Shown here piece by piece: positions 48,718 through 57,159 of a stretch of DNA of 64,000 nucleotides. The stretch spans positions 1,808,714 through 1,872,713 of the forward strand of contig NZ_CP005986.1 in NCBI RefSeq assembly GCF_000175575.2, written 5' to 3'. The translations under genes were made by a program, and so were the position numbers. Position 1 is the first letter of the stretch. Every line of letters starts with the position of its first letter. The notes under the pieces are model-generated. The model worked only from the letters and a program-made list of their open reading frames with translations. It was not told the origin of the DNA and searched no databases. The DNA comes from Acidithiobacillus caldus ATCC 51756 (lineage in GTDB: Bacteria > Pseudomonadota > Gammaproteobacteria > Acidithiobacillales > Acidithiobacillaceae).

Positions 48718-49391
48718 CCCTCAGCCCTTCCAGTATTGCCTTTCGCCGTGAACCCATCGTCCGGCTGCGCGATGGGGCCATTCTGGGCGAAGAATGGCTC
48801 CTGGATCACCGGCCCCTGCCCGACCGTAAGAAAGACTGGCTGGTCGTGGTCATGGCCATGGTCGAGAAGGTACCGGTGGCCAAGACCCCGGACGACCGAT
48901 TCATTTCCGTCAACGCCGACACCGGGCAGTTGTCCTGCTCCCACTTCCAGCCCTTGTGGGTGGCGCTGGCGCGGCGCTGTCGGGAGACACATCGCCGGCT
49001 GGTCATCGAGTGGACGGAAAGCGCCAAGGTAATTTCTCGCGACGCCGTGAATCTGTTTGCCTGCTTGCGGGAAGATTTTGGAGTCGAGATCGCCATCGAC
49101 GACGTGGGCTCGGCGGGCCTCGACAGCCTCTGGCGCATCACCCAGATCCGGCCCGACTGGATCAAGGTGGACGGCAACTTTTTCCATCGCGCGCTCACCG
49201 ATCCGCTCACCCTGGATGGTTTGCGCCGCATCGTCGATATGGCCAACGAAAACCGGATGGGCTGCATCGTCGAGTGGATCGAAAAAGCCGAGCATCTGGA
49301 CGCTGCCCGGGAATACGGTGTGGGTTATGGGCAAGGATTTTGGTGGACCAAGCCAATCGCGCAAAAACGGACTCCGCGCAACGTGCTCTGA
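48714..49391 (+). CDS. EAL-domain-like protein (degenerate)
   Basis: A 225-residue protein starting at GTG 48714. The fold of cyclic-di-GMP phosphodiesterases is visible: GEEWLLDH in place of ExLxR, FISVNADTGQLSC, RLVIEWTESAK, IAIDDVGSAGLDSLWR, PDWIKVDGNFF and IVEWIEKAEHLD, then GYGQGFWWTKP. The key Leu-Arg of the EAL motif is changed and VEWIE replaces EGVE, so catalysis is doubtful; it may bind a cyclic nucleotide or act as a structural adaptor. Confidence 0.7.
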   Translation: MTLSPSSIAFRREPIVRLRDGAILGEEWLLDHRPLPDRKKDWLVVVMAMVEKVPVAKTPDDRFISVNADTGQLSCSHFQPLWVALARRCRETHRRLVIEWTESAKVISRDAVNLFACLREDFGVEIAIDDVGSAGLDSLWRITQIRPDWIKVDGNFFHRALTDPLTLDGLRRIVDMANENRMGCIVEWIEKAEHLDAAREYGVGYGQGFWWTKPIAQKRTPRNVL

Positions 49392-49503
49392 GCGACACAC
49401 AAGTAAGGACGGATATCGTCTCTATCTGTCCTCCTGGCGGTCCTTCCTGGACGCCTTGGAGGGGCGATGGCCAGACGCCAAGCATCGGTGCTAAAGTGCT
49501 CTT

Positions 49504-50445
49504 ATGTGGACGCGCGACGACTACTGGCTGGCTATACACTTCAAGCTGCAACTTTATGAAGCCATGGGCGAGGCGTTCCAGCGTTTGGTGGCCGATGTGC
49601 TGATGGCACACTACCAGGATTTCGTGCCGGTTCGCCCGTCTGGATCAGTGGGCGATCACGGCAATGATGGCTATGTGCGCAGCCTTGGCGTTTTTTTTCA
49701 AGTCTATGGGCCGGCTAACGTCCAGGAGCGGGAAGCAGCGCGCAAGGCACACGCGGATTTTGCCAAGTTGCGACGGCATTACCCTGACTTGAAGTCCTAC
49801 CGCTTCGTGCTCAACGACCGCTTCCGGGGGATCCCCGCGAGCGTATTGGATGAGCTGAACGCTATGCAACGCGAAACCGGCATCGATTGCCAGGCCATAG
49901 GCGCTGGCCATCTCCTCGGTCTGTTTCGCGGGCTTGCGGCCGAGGCGCGTACGCTGATCGTACAGGGTGTGCCAGGGGATCTGCCCGACTGGATCGACCC
50001 CCGCGCCGTGGCTGAGGTGCTCGAACATCTCGCGCGCTACGATGCAGGCTGGGGTGACATCTCCAAGCGCCTCGCGCCGGACTTTGACGAAAAAATCCGC
50101 TTCAACGGCCTCGATGGTTTCGCCGCCGACAGGCTGCGCAGCCTGTCCTATCAGGTCGGCAGCGTCGATGCCTTCTTCCAGGTGCGCGACCCGGCACTTG
50201 CGCAGGCGGTAGCGCAAGAGCTGCGCGTGCTGTACGCCAAAAGCCAGCAAAGCATTGCGGAAGTTGACGAAGACGCCGCAGCGCTGCGCTATGTCTGGAT
50301 GATCAAGCGCATCATTCCGCCTGACGCGCGGAAGCGCCCGATCGTGCTCAAGGCTTACCGCGAGGCCGCCGAAACGGTGCTGGCCAAGTATTTTGAAACC
50401 TGCGACGTCTATGACACACCTGGAACTAGCGGTCGCACCGCATGA
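49504..50445 (+). CDS. ABC-three-component system effector with nuclease-like N-terminus
   Basis: A 313-residue protein starting at ATG 49504. The N-terminus has a restriction-endonuclease-like pattern: FQRLVADVLMAHY, then GSVGDHGNDGYVRSLGVFFQ and VYGP. The C-terminal part (IRFNGLDGFAADRLRSLSYQ, then VWMIKRIIPPDARKR) fits the conserved C-terminal domain of ABC-3C effectors. It is first in a three-gene overlapping set with the small middle component and the DUF2326 ATPase. These systems are predicted anti-phage defences. Confidence 0.72.
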   Translation: MWTRDDYWLAIHFKLQLYEAMGEAFQRLVADVLMAHYQDFVPVRPSGSVGDHGNDGYVRSLGVFFQVYGPANVQEREAARKAHADFAKLRRHYPDLKSYRFVLNDRFRGIPASVLDELNAMQRETGIDCQAIGAGHLLGLFRGLAAEARTLIVQGVPGDLPDWIDPRAVAEVLEHLARYDAGWGDISKRLAPDFDEKIRFNGLDGFAADRLRSLSYQVGSVDAFFQVRDPALAQAVAQELRVLYAKSQQSIAEVDEDAAALRYVWMIKRIIPPDARKRPIVLKAYREAAETVLAKYFETCDVYDTPGTSGRTA

Positions 50446-50671
50446 GCACATCCGCTTTGCCGACAGCCTGGTCGGGCTAGCGGGGTATGTTCGCACGCTG
50501 CTTGCCGATGCGCCACGCACACTCGACGAGCTGCTGGCGCAGCTTGAGCGGCCGGACAGCCTTTTGCCCTCGCGGCCCGACATGGGCGAACTTGCTCTGG
50601 CGGTGACGCTACTCTACGCCATCGGGGCAGCCCGCCTGACGGACGGTGACCGTGTGGAGCTTGTGGCATGA
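50411..50671 (+). CDS. ABC-three-component system middle component
   Basis: An 86-residue helical protein; ATG 50411 overlaps the end of the effector gene by 35 bp, and its stop overlaps the ATPase start. RPDMGELALAVTLLYAIGAA with a short beta hairpin at the end (ARLTDGDRVELV) fits the small winged-helix middle component of ABC-3C systems. Confidence 0.68.
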   Translation: MTHLELAVAPHEHIRFADSLVGLAGYVRTLLADAPRTLDELLAQLERPDSLLPSRPDMGELALAVTLLYAIGAARLTDGDRVELVA

Positions 50672-52380
50672 GGCTCATCTGCCTCAGCTGCGACCGGCCA
50701 AGCTTCAAGCCTCTGGTGTTTCGACCCAGCGGCCTGTCCGTGCTGGTGGGCGACGCGCAGCAAGAGCAGGGCAGTTCCAATGGCGTGGGCAAGACACTAG
50801 CGCTGCGCCTGGTGCACCACTGCCTAGGGGCGCACCCTCGTCAAGAGCTGAAACATGGCGTTGGCGACTGGCGCTTTGCACTGGAGTTCGAGATCGGTGC
50901 TCAGAAACACCGCATTGAACGCAATGGCGATGGGTCCGACATCACCATTGACGGCGAGTCGCTGAGCGTGCGTTTGGTGCGCGACTGGCTCAACTGCCAC
51001 GGTCCGTTCGTGCTGCCGCAACGGGGCGGCTTGACCTTCCGCAGCCTCTATCGGCGTTTTGCGCGCGTGGAGCGTCAGGATTTACTCGACCCCGTGGCGC
51101 TCGGGCATGAGGAGAAACATCAGGGCCTCGTGCATACCCTCTACTTGCTTGGGCTCGACATCGATCTGGCGCTGGGCAAGATCGCGCGCCGCGAGCGCCT
51201 GTTGCAGCTCGACGCCAACCTGAAGCTGCTTGCCCAGGCCGACAGCCGCCTGCGTGACCTGCTGCGCACTGGCATGGCGACGCAGGCGCAAATTGCCGAA
51301 CTGAAAAGAAATATCGATGAGTGGCAGCGCCGACTGGATGCCATGCAGGTCGCCGACGACTACGAGCAGGTGCGCCAGGATGCCCAGCGATTCACCGAAG
51401 CACTGCGCCAGCACGAAGCGCAGCTTGCGCGCATCGATTTTCAGCTCAAGGGCATCGAGCGGGCGCTCGACAGAAGGCCAGACATCACCCGTGAAGCCTT
51501 GCTGAGCTTTTACCGGGGCCTTGAGCACGTGTTCAAGCCCGAGATGCTGGCGCACTTCGAGGCAGTCGAGTCGTTTCACCGCTCGCTAGCCGAACAGCGC
51601 CAGCGGCGGCTCGAACGCGACCGCATCGCGCTCACCCAACAGCGCCAGCGCATCGAGCAGGAACGCCGCGAAGCCGCACGCCAACGCGACGAGGCGCTTG
51701 CCTATCTGGGTAGGCACCACGCCATGGACGATTATGTTGCAGTGGCGCAGCGCTTGGCGCAGATGCGCGCAGATGTCGAGCGGCTGTGCCGCTACGAGGA
51801 CGCCAAGTCTGCTTGGGAGAGAGAACGCATCGAGATCCAGGAACAGGATGCCGAGGACAGCCGCCGCGCCAGCGACTACTTGGCCACACGCCCCATTGAC
51901 TGGGCCGACCGACGCTATCGTGAGATGATCCACACCCTCTACCCGAATGAGCCCTGCGGCATCACGCTGGAAAACAACCTAAACCCGAACAATAAGTTGC
52001 GCTACAACCTGGCGGTGCAGGTGCAAAGTCAGAACTCCGACGGCATCAACGCAGTGCGCGTCATGGCGTTCGACTGGCTCATCTACCGCTACGGCGCACA
52101 CCACACCATGCGCCACCTGTGGCACGACAACGGCCTGTTCGACCCCGTGGATCCACACCAGCGCGCTGCCTGGCTTAGCCTCACGATGCGCGAACTGCAA
52201 GCCTCGGACATGCAGTACATCGTCTCGATCAACACAGAAAACTTCGCCTCCACGCGCGAGATGCTCTCGCCGCAGGAGGCGCAGGCGCTGGATGAGGCTG
52301 TGATCGTGCGTCTCTTGGGTGATGCCGACGAGCACAAGCTGCTGGGGGTACGCTTCGGCGTGGGAAGCCGGACCGCATGA
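50668..52380 (+). CDS. SMC-like ATPase (DUF2326) of ABC-three-component system
   Basis: A 570-residue protein; ATG 50668 overlaps the previous stop. Walker A is SSNGVGKTLALRLVHHCLG at about residue 36. Two long coiled-coil arms (about 150-300 and 300-400, for example LERDRIALTQQRQRIEQERR) enclose a short hinge. The C-terminal part, NNKLRYNLAVQVQ and VRVMAFDWLIYRYGAHHTMR, is the DUF2326 region with the second half of the ATPase. It probably senses invading DNA and licenses the effector. Confidence 0.8.
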   Translation: MRLICLSCDRPSFKPLVFRPSGLSVLVGDAQQEQGSSNGVGKTLALRLVHHCLGAHPRQELKHGVGDWRFALEFEIGAQKHRIERNGDGSDITIDGESLSVRLVRDWLNCHGPFVLPQRGGLTFRSLYRRFARVERQDLLDPVALGHEEKHQGLVHTLYLLGLDIDLALGKIARRERLLQLDANLKLLAQADSRLRDLLRTGMATQAQIAELKRNIDEWQRRLDAMQVADDYEQVRQDAQRFTEALRQHEAQLARIDFQLKGIERALDRRPDITREALLSFYRGLEHVFKPEMLAHFEAVESFHRSLAEQRQRRLERDRIALTQQRQRIEQERREAARQRDEALAYLGRHHAMDDYVAVAQRLAQMRADVERLCRYEDAKSAWERERIEIQEQDAEDSRRASDYLATRPIDWADRRYREMIHTLYPNEPCGITLENNLNPNNKLRYNLAVQVQSQNSDGINAVRVMAFDWLIYRYGAHHTMRHLWHDNGLFDPVDPHQRAAWLSLTMRELQASDMQYIVSINTENFASTREMLSPQEAQALDEAVIVRLLGDADEHKLLGVRFGVGSRTA

Positions 52381-52587
52381 TGATTAAAATGCCACGCGCT
52401 CAGCGTCGTCCCCGAGACCTGGGGAGTCTTCCCAGCTAGTCGAAAAAATACCCGAGCAACTCTATGCCATACTGCATCCCGCCTCACCCAAGGGACTCGC
52501 GCGGACCCAGACCTGGGAAGCCGACCCAGGAAGGACGCTCCTTTTCTTTCGGAAAATCGCCGAAGCCGGGGTGGGAGCAGTCGAGTC
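52381..52587. other. Convergent intergenic gap
   Basis: About 200 bp between the convergent ABC-3C ATPase and specificity-subunit genes. CCGAGACCTGGGGAGTCTTC could form a weak hairpin. No gene or repeat family member recognised. Confidence 0.4.
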
Positions 52588-53991
52588 TTAGCTTGGCTCA
52601 GCGGGCACAAAAAGCGCCGATTCGAACGCGGCCCAGGCAGATTGACGCAGAGTGGCGGCCTCAGAGCGCTTCGCCTGCGCACTCGTGTCAGCCGCACTCA
52701 ACTCCGAAATCAGGGCCTTCTGAACTGCAATGGACGGCAGGGGAATCGGGGCTGTCCGAATGACGCTCGAGTTGATCGTTCCTAATCCGCTGGTGGTCTT
52801 GCCAGACTTGAAGAAGTGATCGCGGCCGGCCTCGCTGTTGAACCACGCCATGGCGAACTCCGGCAGCAGAAGGGACTGTTGCGGCCGGGCTTTGATGATG
52901 TGGTTTTGGTGAACACAGTCCGTGATCTCGCCGTTCCAGAGCGCCACCCGGCCAAGCTCGGCGCGACTTCCGTTTCCTTCGACAAACAAGATGTCGCCGA
53001 CTTCAAGACGCAGGCTCGCCATGTCGGCATCGGGGACATTGATCGTCTTTATCTTGTCCAGGATCAAGCGTCCGCGCTGCACGTTCGCCACGCGCAGGTA
53101 GGGGCGCGCGTGCGTCCCCGGACGATTTGTTGGCGACTTCTGAAGACCATAGCTGACGGCTGCGACGGTTCCGAGTTCGACAATGGGGCACGTCGCAACA
53201 CGTACCCCTTGATCGCCCACAGTAGCGCGCAACATGCCCTCGTGGCTCCATAGCTCCACGTCCTTGAACCGCGCCACGAATACCGGACGATCCGGCAAGG
53301 GCGGTGGCGGAGCCACGCCCAAAGCGGTCTCGAAGGCCAGCCAGCCAGCGCGCTCGATGGCTTCGGCCTCCCGTTCCAGTTGCTCGGCGCGGGTCAGTGC
53401 GTCAGCGTAGGCGGTAATCAGCACATCCTGTTCTGCCAGCGAAGGGACGGGAATTTCGAGACTCAGGAAACCTTCCGGCGTGACGCGCTTGCGGCCACTG
53501 GTGCCGGATGCTTTGCGCTGCAGCTCGCCCTTGAAGTGATCCGCCCGCAGCAAATGGTGCAGGTATGCGGGGCGCAGCTTATCTGCCCTCGGTGTAAAGA
53601 CCGGATATTCGCTAGTGACCACCGCCTTGGGGATGCTCGATGGAATTAGCCCGACCGCACCATTGCGCGCATCGATTTTCGAGAACACGAGGTCTCCAGG
53701 ATAAGCAGCGAACATCGACCCCTTGAAGGCCTCGGCACGCTCGCGCGGCAGCACCTCGCCCGAGAACTTGATGGTGATGGACTGCCAGTCGCCGAGCGCA
53801 CCATTGACACGCACCGGCTCATGGCGCGGGATAACGACATCCCTCAGCGGTGACACAGGGAAGCCGCTGGCCCGTACCGAGCCAGCTTCATCTTCAATCC
53901 AGCGTTCTATCTCCCTCCACCGCCGGATTACGCAGTGGAGGGCCCCGGAAAATTTGGCGTTGCCTCCGGCTGCGCGCCTTGTGCTAACCAA
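52588..53991 (-). CDS. Restriction-modification specificity subunit (HsdS-like)
   Basis: A frame of up to 467 residues with two target-recognition halves. The first ends in GTSGRKRVTPEGFLSLEIPV followed by PSLAEQDVLI and a helical spacer; the second ends SGLGTINSSVIRTAPIPLPS and IAVQKALISEL. These are typical conserved regions of type I S subunits. The start is uncertain: the only start codon at the beginning of the frame is TTG 53991, inside the preceding gene's last 64 bp. It pairs with the fused nuclease-methylase upstream. Confidence 0.85.
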   Translation of the reverse strand: MVSTRRAAGGNAKFSGALHCVIRRWREIERWIEDEAGSVRASGFPVSPLRDVVIPRHEPVRVNGALGDWQSITIKFSGEVLPRERAEAFKGSMFAAYPGDLVFSKIDARNGAVGLIPSSIPKAVVTSEYPVFTPRADKLRPAYLHHLLRADHFKGELQRKASGTSGRKRVTPEGFLSLEIPVPSLAEQDVLITAYADALTRAEQLEREAEAIERAGWLAFETALGVAPPPPLPDRPVFVARFKDVELWSHEGMLRATVGDQGVRVATCPIVELGTVAAVSYGLQKSPTNRPGTHARPYLRVANVQRGRLILDKIKTINVPDADMASLRLEVGDILFVEGNGSRAELGRVALWNGEITDCVHQNHIIKARPQQSLLLPEFAMAWFNSEAGRDHFFKSGKTTSGLGTINSSVIRTAPIPLPSIAVQKALISELSAADTSAQAKRSEAATLRQSAWAAFESALFVPAEPS

Positions 53992-56423
53992 TGCGCGAAC
54001 TCTCGATAGGCTTTGAGCAGCTCGGGCAGATCGTTTGCCACACCCTCGCCGGTTTCCCCGGTGGAGGTGATGCCAACGCTCTTGGGTGCGGCAACGAATA
54101 CGGGATAGTCAAACCGCTCGCGCACCCGCGCCCACAGGGCGGCGGTGTGGGCTTCGTCGATGGCCTTGTACTTCGCCTTCAGCTCCGAGAACAGGGCGTC
54201 GCTGCGCTTTCGCACGGCGGCCAGCGCGGCGTCGGCCTGTTTCTTCAGTTCGGCGGCGGCCTTCTTGTGTTCCTTGTGTTCCTTGGCGGCCTCGCCAGTC
54301 CATGCCGGCTTGTTTTGCACGGTTGGCCTGGCTTGCCGTGGATAGGCAGGCGCCTCGCCGTGCTGCCAACGCAGCAGCGTGCGTTGTATGCCCAGAGCCG
54401 CCAGTTCGTCGAGCAGGCGTTGCACTTCGGCATCGTCCCCGCAGACGATGCGCGGCGCGTATGCAGCATGGGCTTCGTCGCGCTGCTGGTCGAAACGGGC
54501 ATCCAGCTCCGCATGCGCTTGCGCCCAGGCAGCCTCCCATTGCGCAGCCTCCGCTTCCGTGAACTTGCGCAGGAACACCAGCGAGGCTTTGACCGTGGCG
54601 TTGCTGGAGCGGAAGGTTGCTTCCGGCAGGCTGACCACGGCCAGCAGCTTGGCTTTGCCCTCGGCCCAGCGGCGCAGCCAGGCGAGCGAAGGATTGTTGA
54701 GATTTCCATCGGGCAGCACGATGCCCATGCGCCCGCCGGGCTTGAGGAGATTCAGGCAGCGCTCGACAAAGATCAGCTCGGTTGGGCGGTTTTTCTTGCC
54801 CTTGCCGATCTCAAACAGATCCAGGATGGGCTTCCTGGCGGCAGCGGCGGCGAGCAGGCTCTGATGGCTTTCTTCCCAGGCTGGTCCGTAGCCGCCCTCG
54901 CGGCAGCGTGCCAGATAGGCTTCGTCTTTGGGCACGCGGGTTTCATCGCTGCCGCCGACCTTCTGGTCGCGCCCAACGTTGGAGCCAAACGGCGGGTTGG
55001 TGAGCACCACGTCGAACCGCCCACCGAAGATACCGTTGATGTCGAGCAGACCGTCGTGATAATGGATGCCACCGTGCCCGTCGCCATGCATGATCATGTT
55101 CATCTTGGCGGTGCGGGCGGCACGCGGTTCGGCATCGGTGCCGTAGATGCATTGCCAGGCAAGACGCCCGACGCGGGTGTCGATGGGCTTATTGTTGTCG
55201 TCGCTGGGAAGCAGCTCGCGGTTCAGGCGCGAAAAGGCTTCCTCGATCTGCCGTTCTTCCTCCTCCTCGGGCAGGCCCAGCGCTTCGATGCGGGCACGCT
55301 CTTCATCCTTCTGGCGCTGGATGTCGGCCACGATCTGGGCGCGCACGTGCTCGAAGGCGCGGATCAGGAAACCGCCGGAGCCGGAGGCCGGATCGCAGAT
55401 CCGTTCGCCTTCCCGCGGGTTGAGCAGATCGACCATGAACTCCACCACTGGGCGTGGGGTAAAGAACTGACCTAATTCGCCACGGAAGGTGGTGCCAAGG
55501 AACTTCTCGAAGGCGAGGCCCTTGATGTCGTCTCCGGTCTTGGAGAGATCGAAGCGTTCCAGTTGCTTGACGATGCGACGGAAGGTTTCCTCTGAGATGT
55601 CGAGCTTGTCGGATGCGGCAAAGAGATCGTCCGCTTTGTAGTAAGCCTTGGTCTGCTCGAACAGTCCGTCGTGCACCGCTGGGTCGGTAGGCAAACGGAC
55701 GGCGGCGCGGCGGTCGATGTAGTCTGTGGTGAAGGTGCCGTGCTGGCCGGAACGCTCCACGTACATCTTGATGAACAGGATTTTGGAGATGGTGTCGAAG
55801 GCGCGGCCCGGGTCCATTTTGTGTACGTCGCGCAAGATGCTATGGCAGACGAACAGCAAATCCTGAAACTCCTTGCGGTTGAAGGCGCGCAGGGATTCGC
55901 GGATTTCCTTCAGCCGGCGGGCCGAGCCCCAGTCCGTGGCCTTGGGAATCTCGTTGATGGCAACGAATTCCCCCGGCAGACCAGGCACCAGCTTGAACAC
56001 GGCTGTGTGCCGCGCATTGGTGGCGATGAAAAACTCGCAGCCGGTGGCGCGGGTGTAGGACTCGCCCTGGTAGTAGTCGCGCTCCTGAATTTCGATGGTG
56101 TCGGTCTTGCATTCGACGACCAGAACGGGCGTGCGTCCGGCTTCCTTTTCCATGGCCGTTTGCCAGACTACGATGTCGGCACGCGGGCTTTTATGGCCAT
56201 GCTGCGTGCGCCGCTCCTGATCCATCTGCTCCAGCACGTAGCCGTAATGGTCCACCAGCGTGCGGATGAATTTCTGCCGGACGATTTCCTCTGGCTTGTT
56301 GGTGACGTCACGCCACTCCTTGCACAACGGAATCCACAGCCAGTTGCCTTCCTGATGGAGTGCATCGGACTCGTTTGGGAACGACGATCCTGGGATATAG
56401 GTGGGCTTTCTGGTATCTACCAT
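53928..56423 (-). CDS. Fused nuclease-methyltransferase subunit (BcgI/type IIB-like or R-M fusion)
   Basis: An 831-residue protein starting at ATG 56423. An N-terminal nuclease domain shows PRADIVVW then VLVVECKTD (Asp83, Glu104, Lys106), the PD-(D/E)xK set. A helical segment leads to the N6-adenine methylase with GQFFTPRPVVEFMVDLL, CDPASGSGGFLIRAF and VVLTNPPFG at about 472. The C-terminus is Lys/Ala-rich helix. Nuclease and methylase in one chain plus a separate S protein, and no HsdR motor gene, resemble BcgI-type enzymes. Confidence 0.8.
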   Translation of the reverse strand: MVDTRKPTYIPGSSFPNESDALHQEGNWLWIPLCKEWRDVTNKPEEIVRQKFIRTLVDHYGYVLEQMDQERRTQHGHKSPRADIVVWQTAMEKEAGRTPVLVVECKTDTIEIQERDYYQGESYTRATGCEFFIATNARHTAVFKLVPGLPGEFVAINEIPKATDWGSARRLKEIRESLRAFNRKEFQDLLFVCHSILRDVHKMDPGRAFDTISKILFIKMYVERSGQHGTFTTDYIDRRAAVRLPTDPAVHDGLFEQTKAYYKADDLFAASDKLDISEETFRRIVKQLERFDLSKTGDDIKGLAFEKFLGTTFRGELGQFFTPRPVVEFMVDLLNPREGERICDPASGSGGFLIRAFEHVRAQIVADIQRQKDEERARIEALGLPEEEEERQIEEAFSRLNRELLPSDDNNKPIDTRVGRLAWQCIYGTDAEPRAARTAKMNMIMHGDGHGGIHYHDGLLDINGIFGGRFDVVLTNPPFGSNVGRDQKVGGSDETRVPKDEAYLARCREGGYGPAWEESHQSLLAAAAARKPILDLFEIGKGKKNRPTELIFVERCLNLLKPGGRMGIVLPDGNLNNPSLAWLRRWAEGKAKLLAVVSLPEATFRSSNATVKASLVFLRKFTEAEAAQWEAAWAQAHAELDARFDQQRDEAHAAYAPRIVCGDDAEVQRLLDELAALGIQRTLLRWQHGEAPAYPRQARPTVQNKPAWTGEAAKEHKEHKKAAAELKKQADAALAAVRKRSDALFSELKAKYKAIDEAHTAALWARVRERFDYPVFVAAPKSVGITSTGETGEGVANDLPELLKAYREFAHWLAQGAQPEATPNFPGPSTA

Positions 56424-56463
56424 GGGTGGTATTCGCTCTTTTTCCTGCAGTGGTTCGAATGCG

Positions 56464-57159
56464 CTATTCAGACCTCTGGACAACGATGTTATTCAACATC
56501 GCCGTTAGAAGATGGTCTTCCGGTTCCACTCTTCTCCGAGATAAAGGTCGATTCGCCATTAGCCGCAATTTCCTTTTTTTTCCTTTATCCAGGGTAACCA
56601 ACCAAGGTTCGAAATCGAGTTCCCGATAGACCACCTGGAACGGAGAATCCTTTATCCCCATATCCATTAAGCGGGTGTCGCACGTTTTCAGGAAACGCAG
56701 GATTTGATCCTCAACGACCCGAATGGGCAAAATGACTGAAGCGGTATTGGTGTACTGAACCGGGTCAAGATTCCGAACCTGCGTCCTGTTGATGCGCAGC
56801 GTCACTCTCGCTCCATTCGAATAGATACGCAGTGGCGGCCAGATAAAGCCGTCACCCACATAGGCCATATCGTGGGCCATAAGCCATTCCAGAGCGAGTT
56901 CCCGCCCTTGGGTTTCTGGCAACGGTTCGTACAGAAGCCGATAGAAGTTCCAGGCGAACCAATGGGCCAAAGGGTGCATACAGAGTCGCACCGTTTCTCG
57001 CGCGTACCATTCTCCGTTATCCAAGATCGTGTTGCGCGTCAGACACAACGAACCGACCTGTATAGCCAGATCGGCCAATGTCGCTTCGCATGGTTTACCC
57101 TCGTACCGGGAGAGGCCATGGGCACCATCCAGCCAAGTCACCTGGAAAATCTCTTTCAT
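56464..57159 (-). CDS. Unknown protein downstream of IscB
   Basis: A 231-residue protein; ATG 57159 overlaps the iscB stop (TGATG). Segments EIFQVTWLDGAHGLSRYEGK, ETVRLCMHPLAHWFAWNFYR and LVVYRELDFEPW-like parts are protein-like and conserved in appearance, but I recognise no family. The start coincides with the right end of the IscB element. Removing the element would join its frame in register with the HEPN gene at 58837, so it may once have been part of, or coupled to, that gene. Confidence 0.6.
   Translation of the reverse strand: MKEIFQVTWLDGAHGLSRYEGKPCEATLADLAIQVGSLCLTRNTILDNGEWYARETVRLCMHPLAHWFAWNFYRLLYEPLPETQGRELALEWLMAHDMAYVGDGFIWPPLRIYSNGARVTLRINRTQVRNLDPVQYTNTASVILPIRVVEDQILRFLKTCDTRLMDMGIKDSPFQVVYRELDFEPWLVTLDKGKKRKLRLMANRPLSRRRVEPEDHLLTAMLNNIVVQRSE

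Noticed and set aside
49528-49536. GCTATACA at the start of the ABC-3C effector
   Set aside because: It lies inside the coding region and has no gene start at the usual distance downstream.
52588-56423. Standard type I restriction system
   Set aside because: No HsdR with helicase motifs is adjacent, and the methylase subunit carries its own nuclease motif, so a fused type is the better reading.
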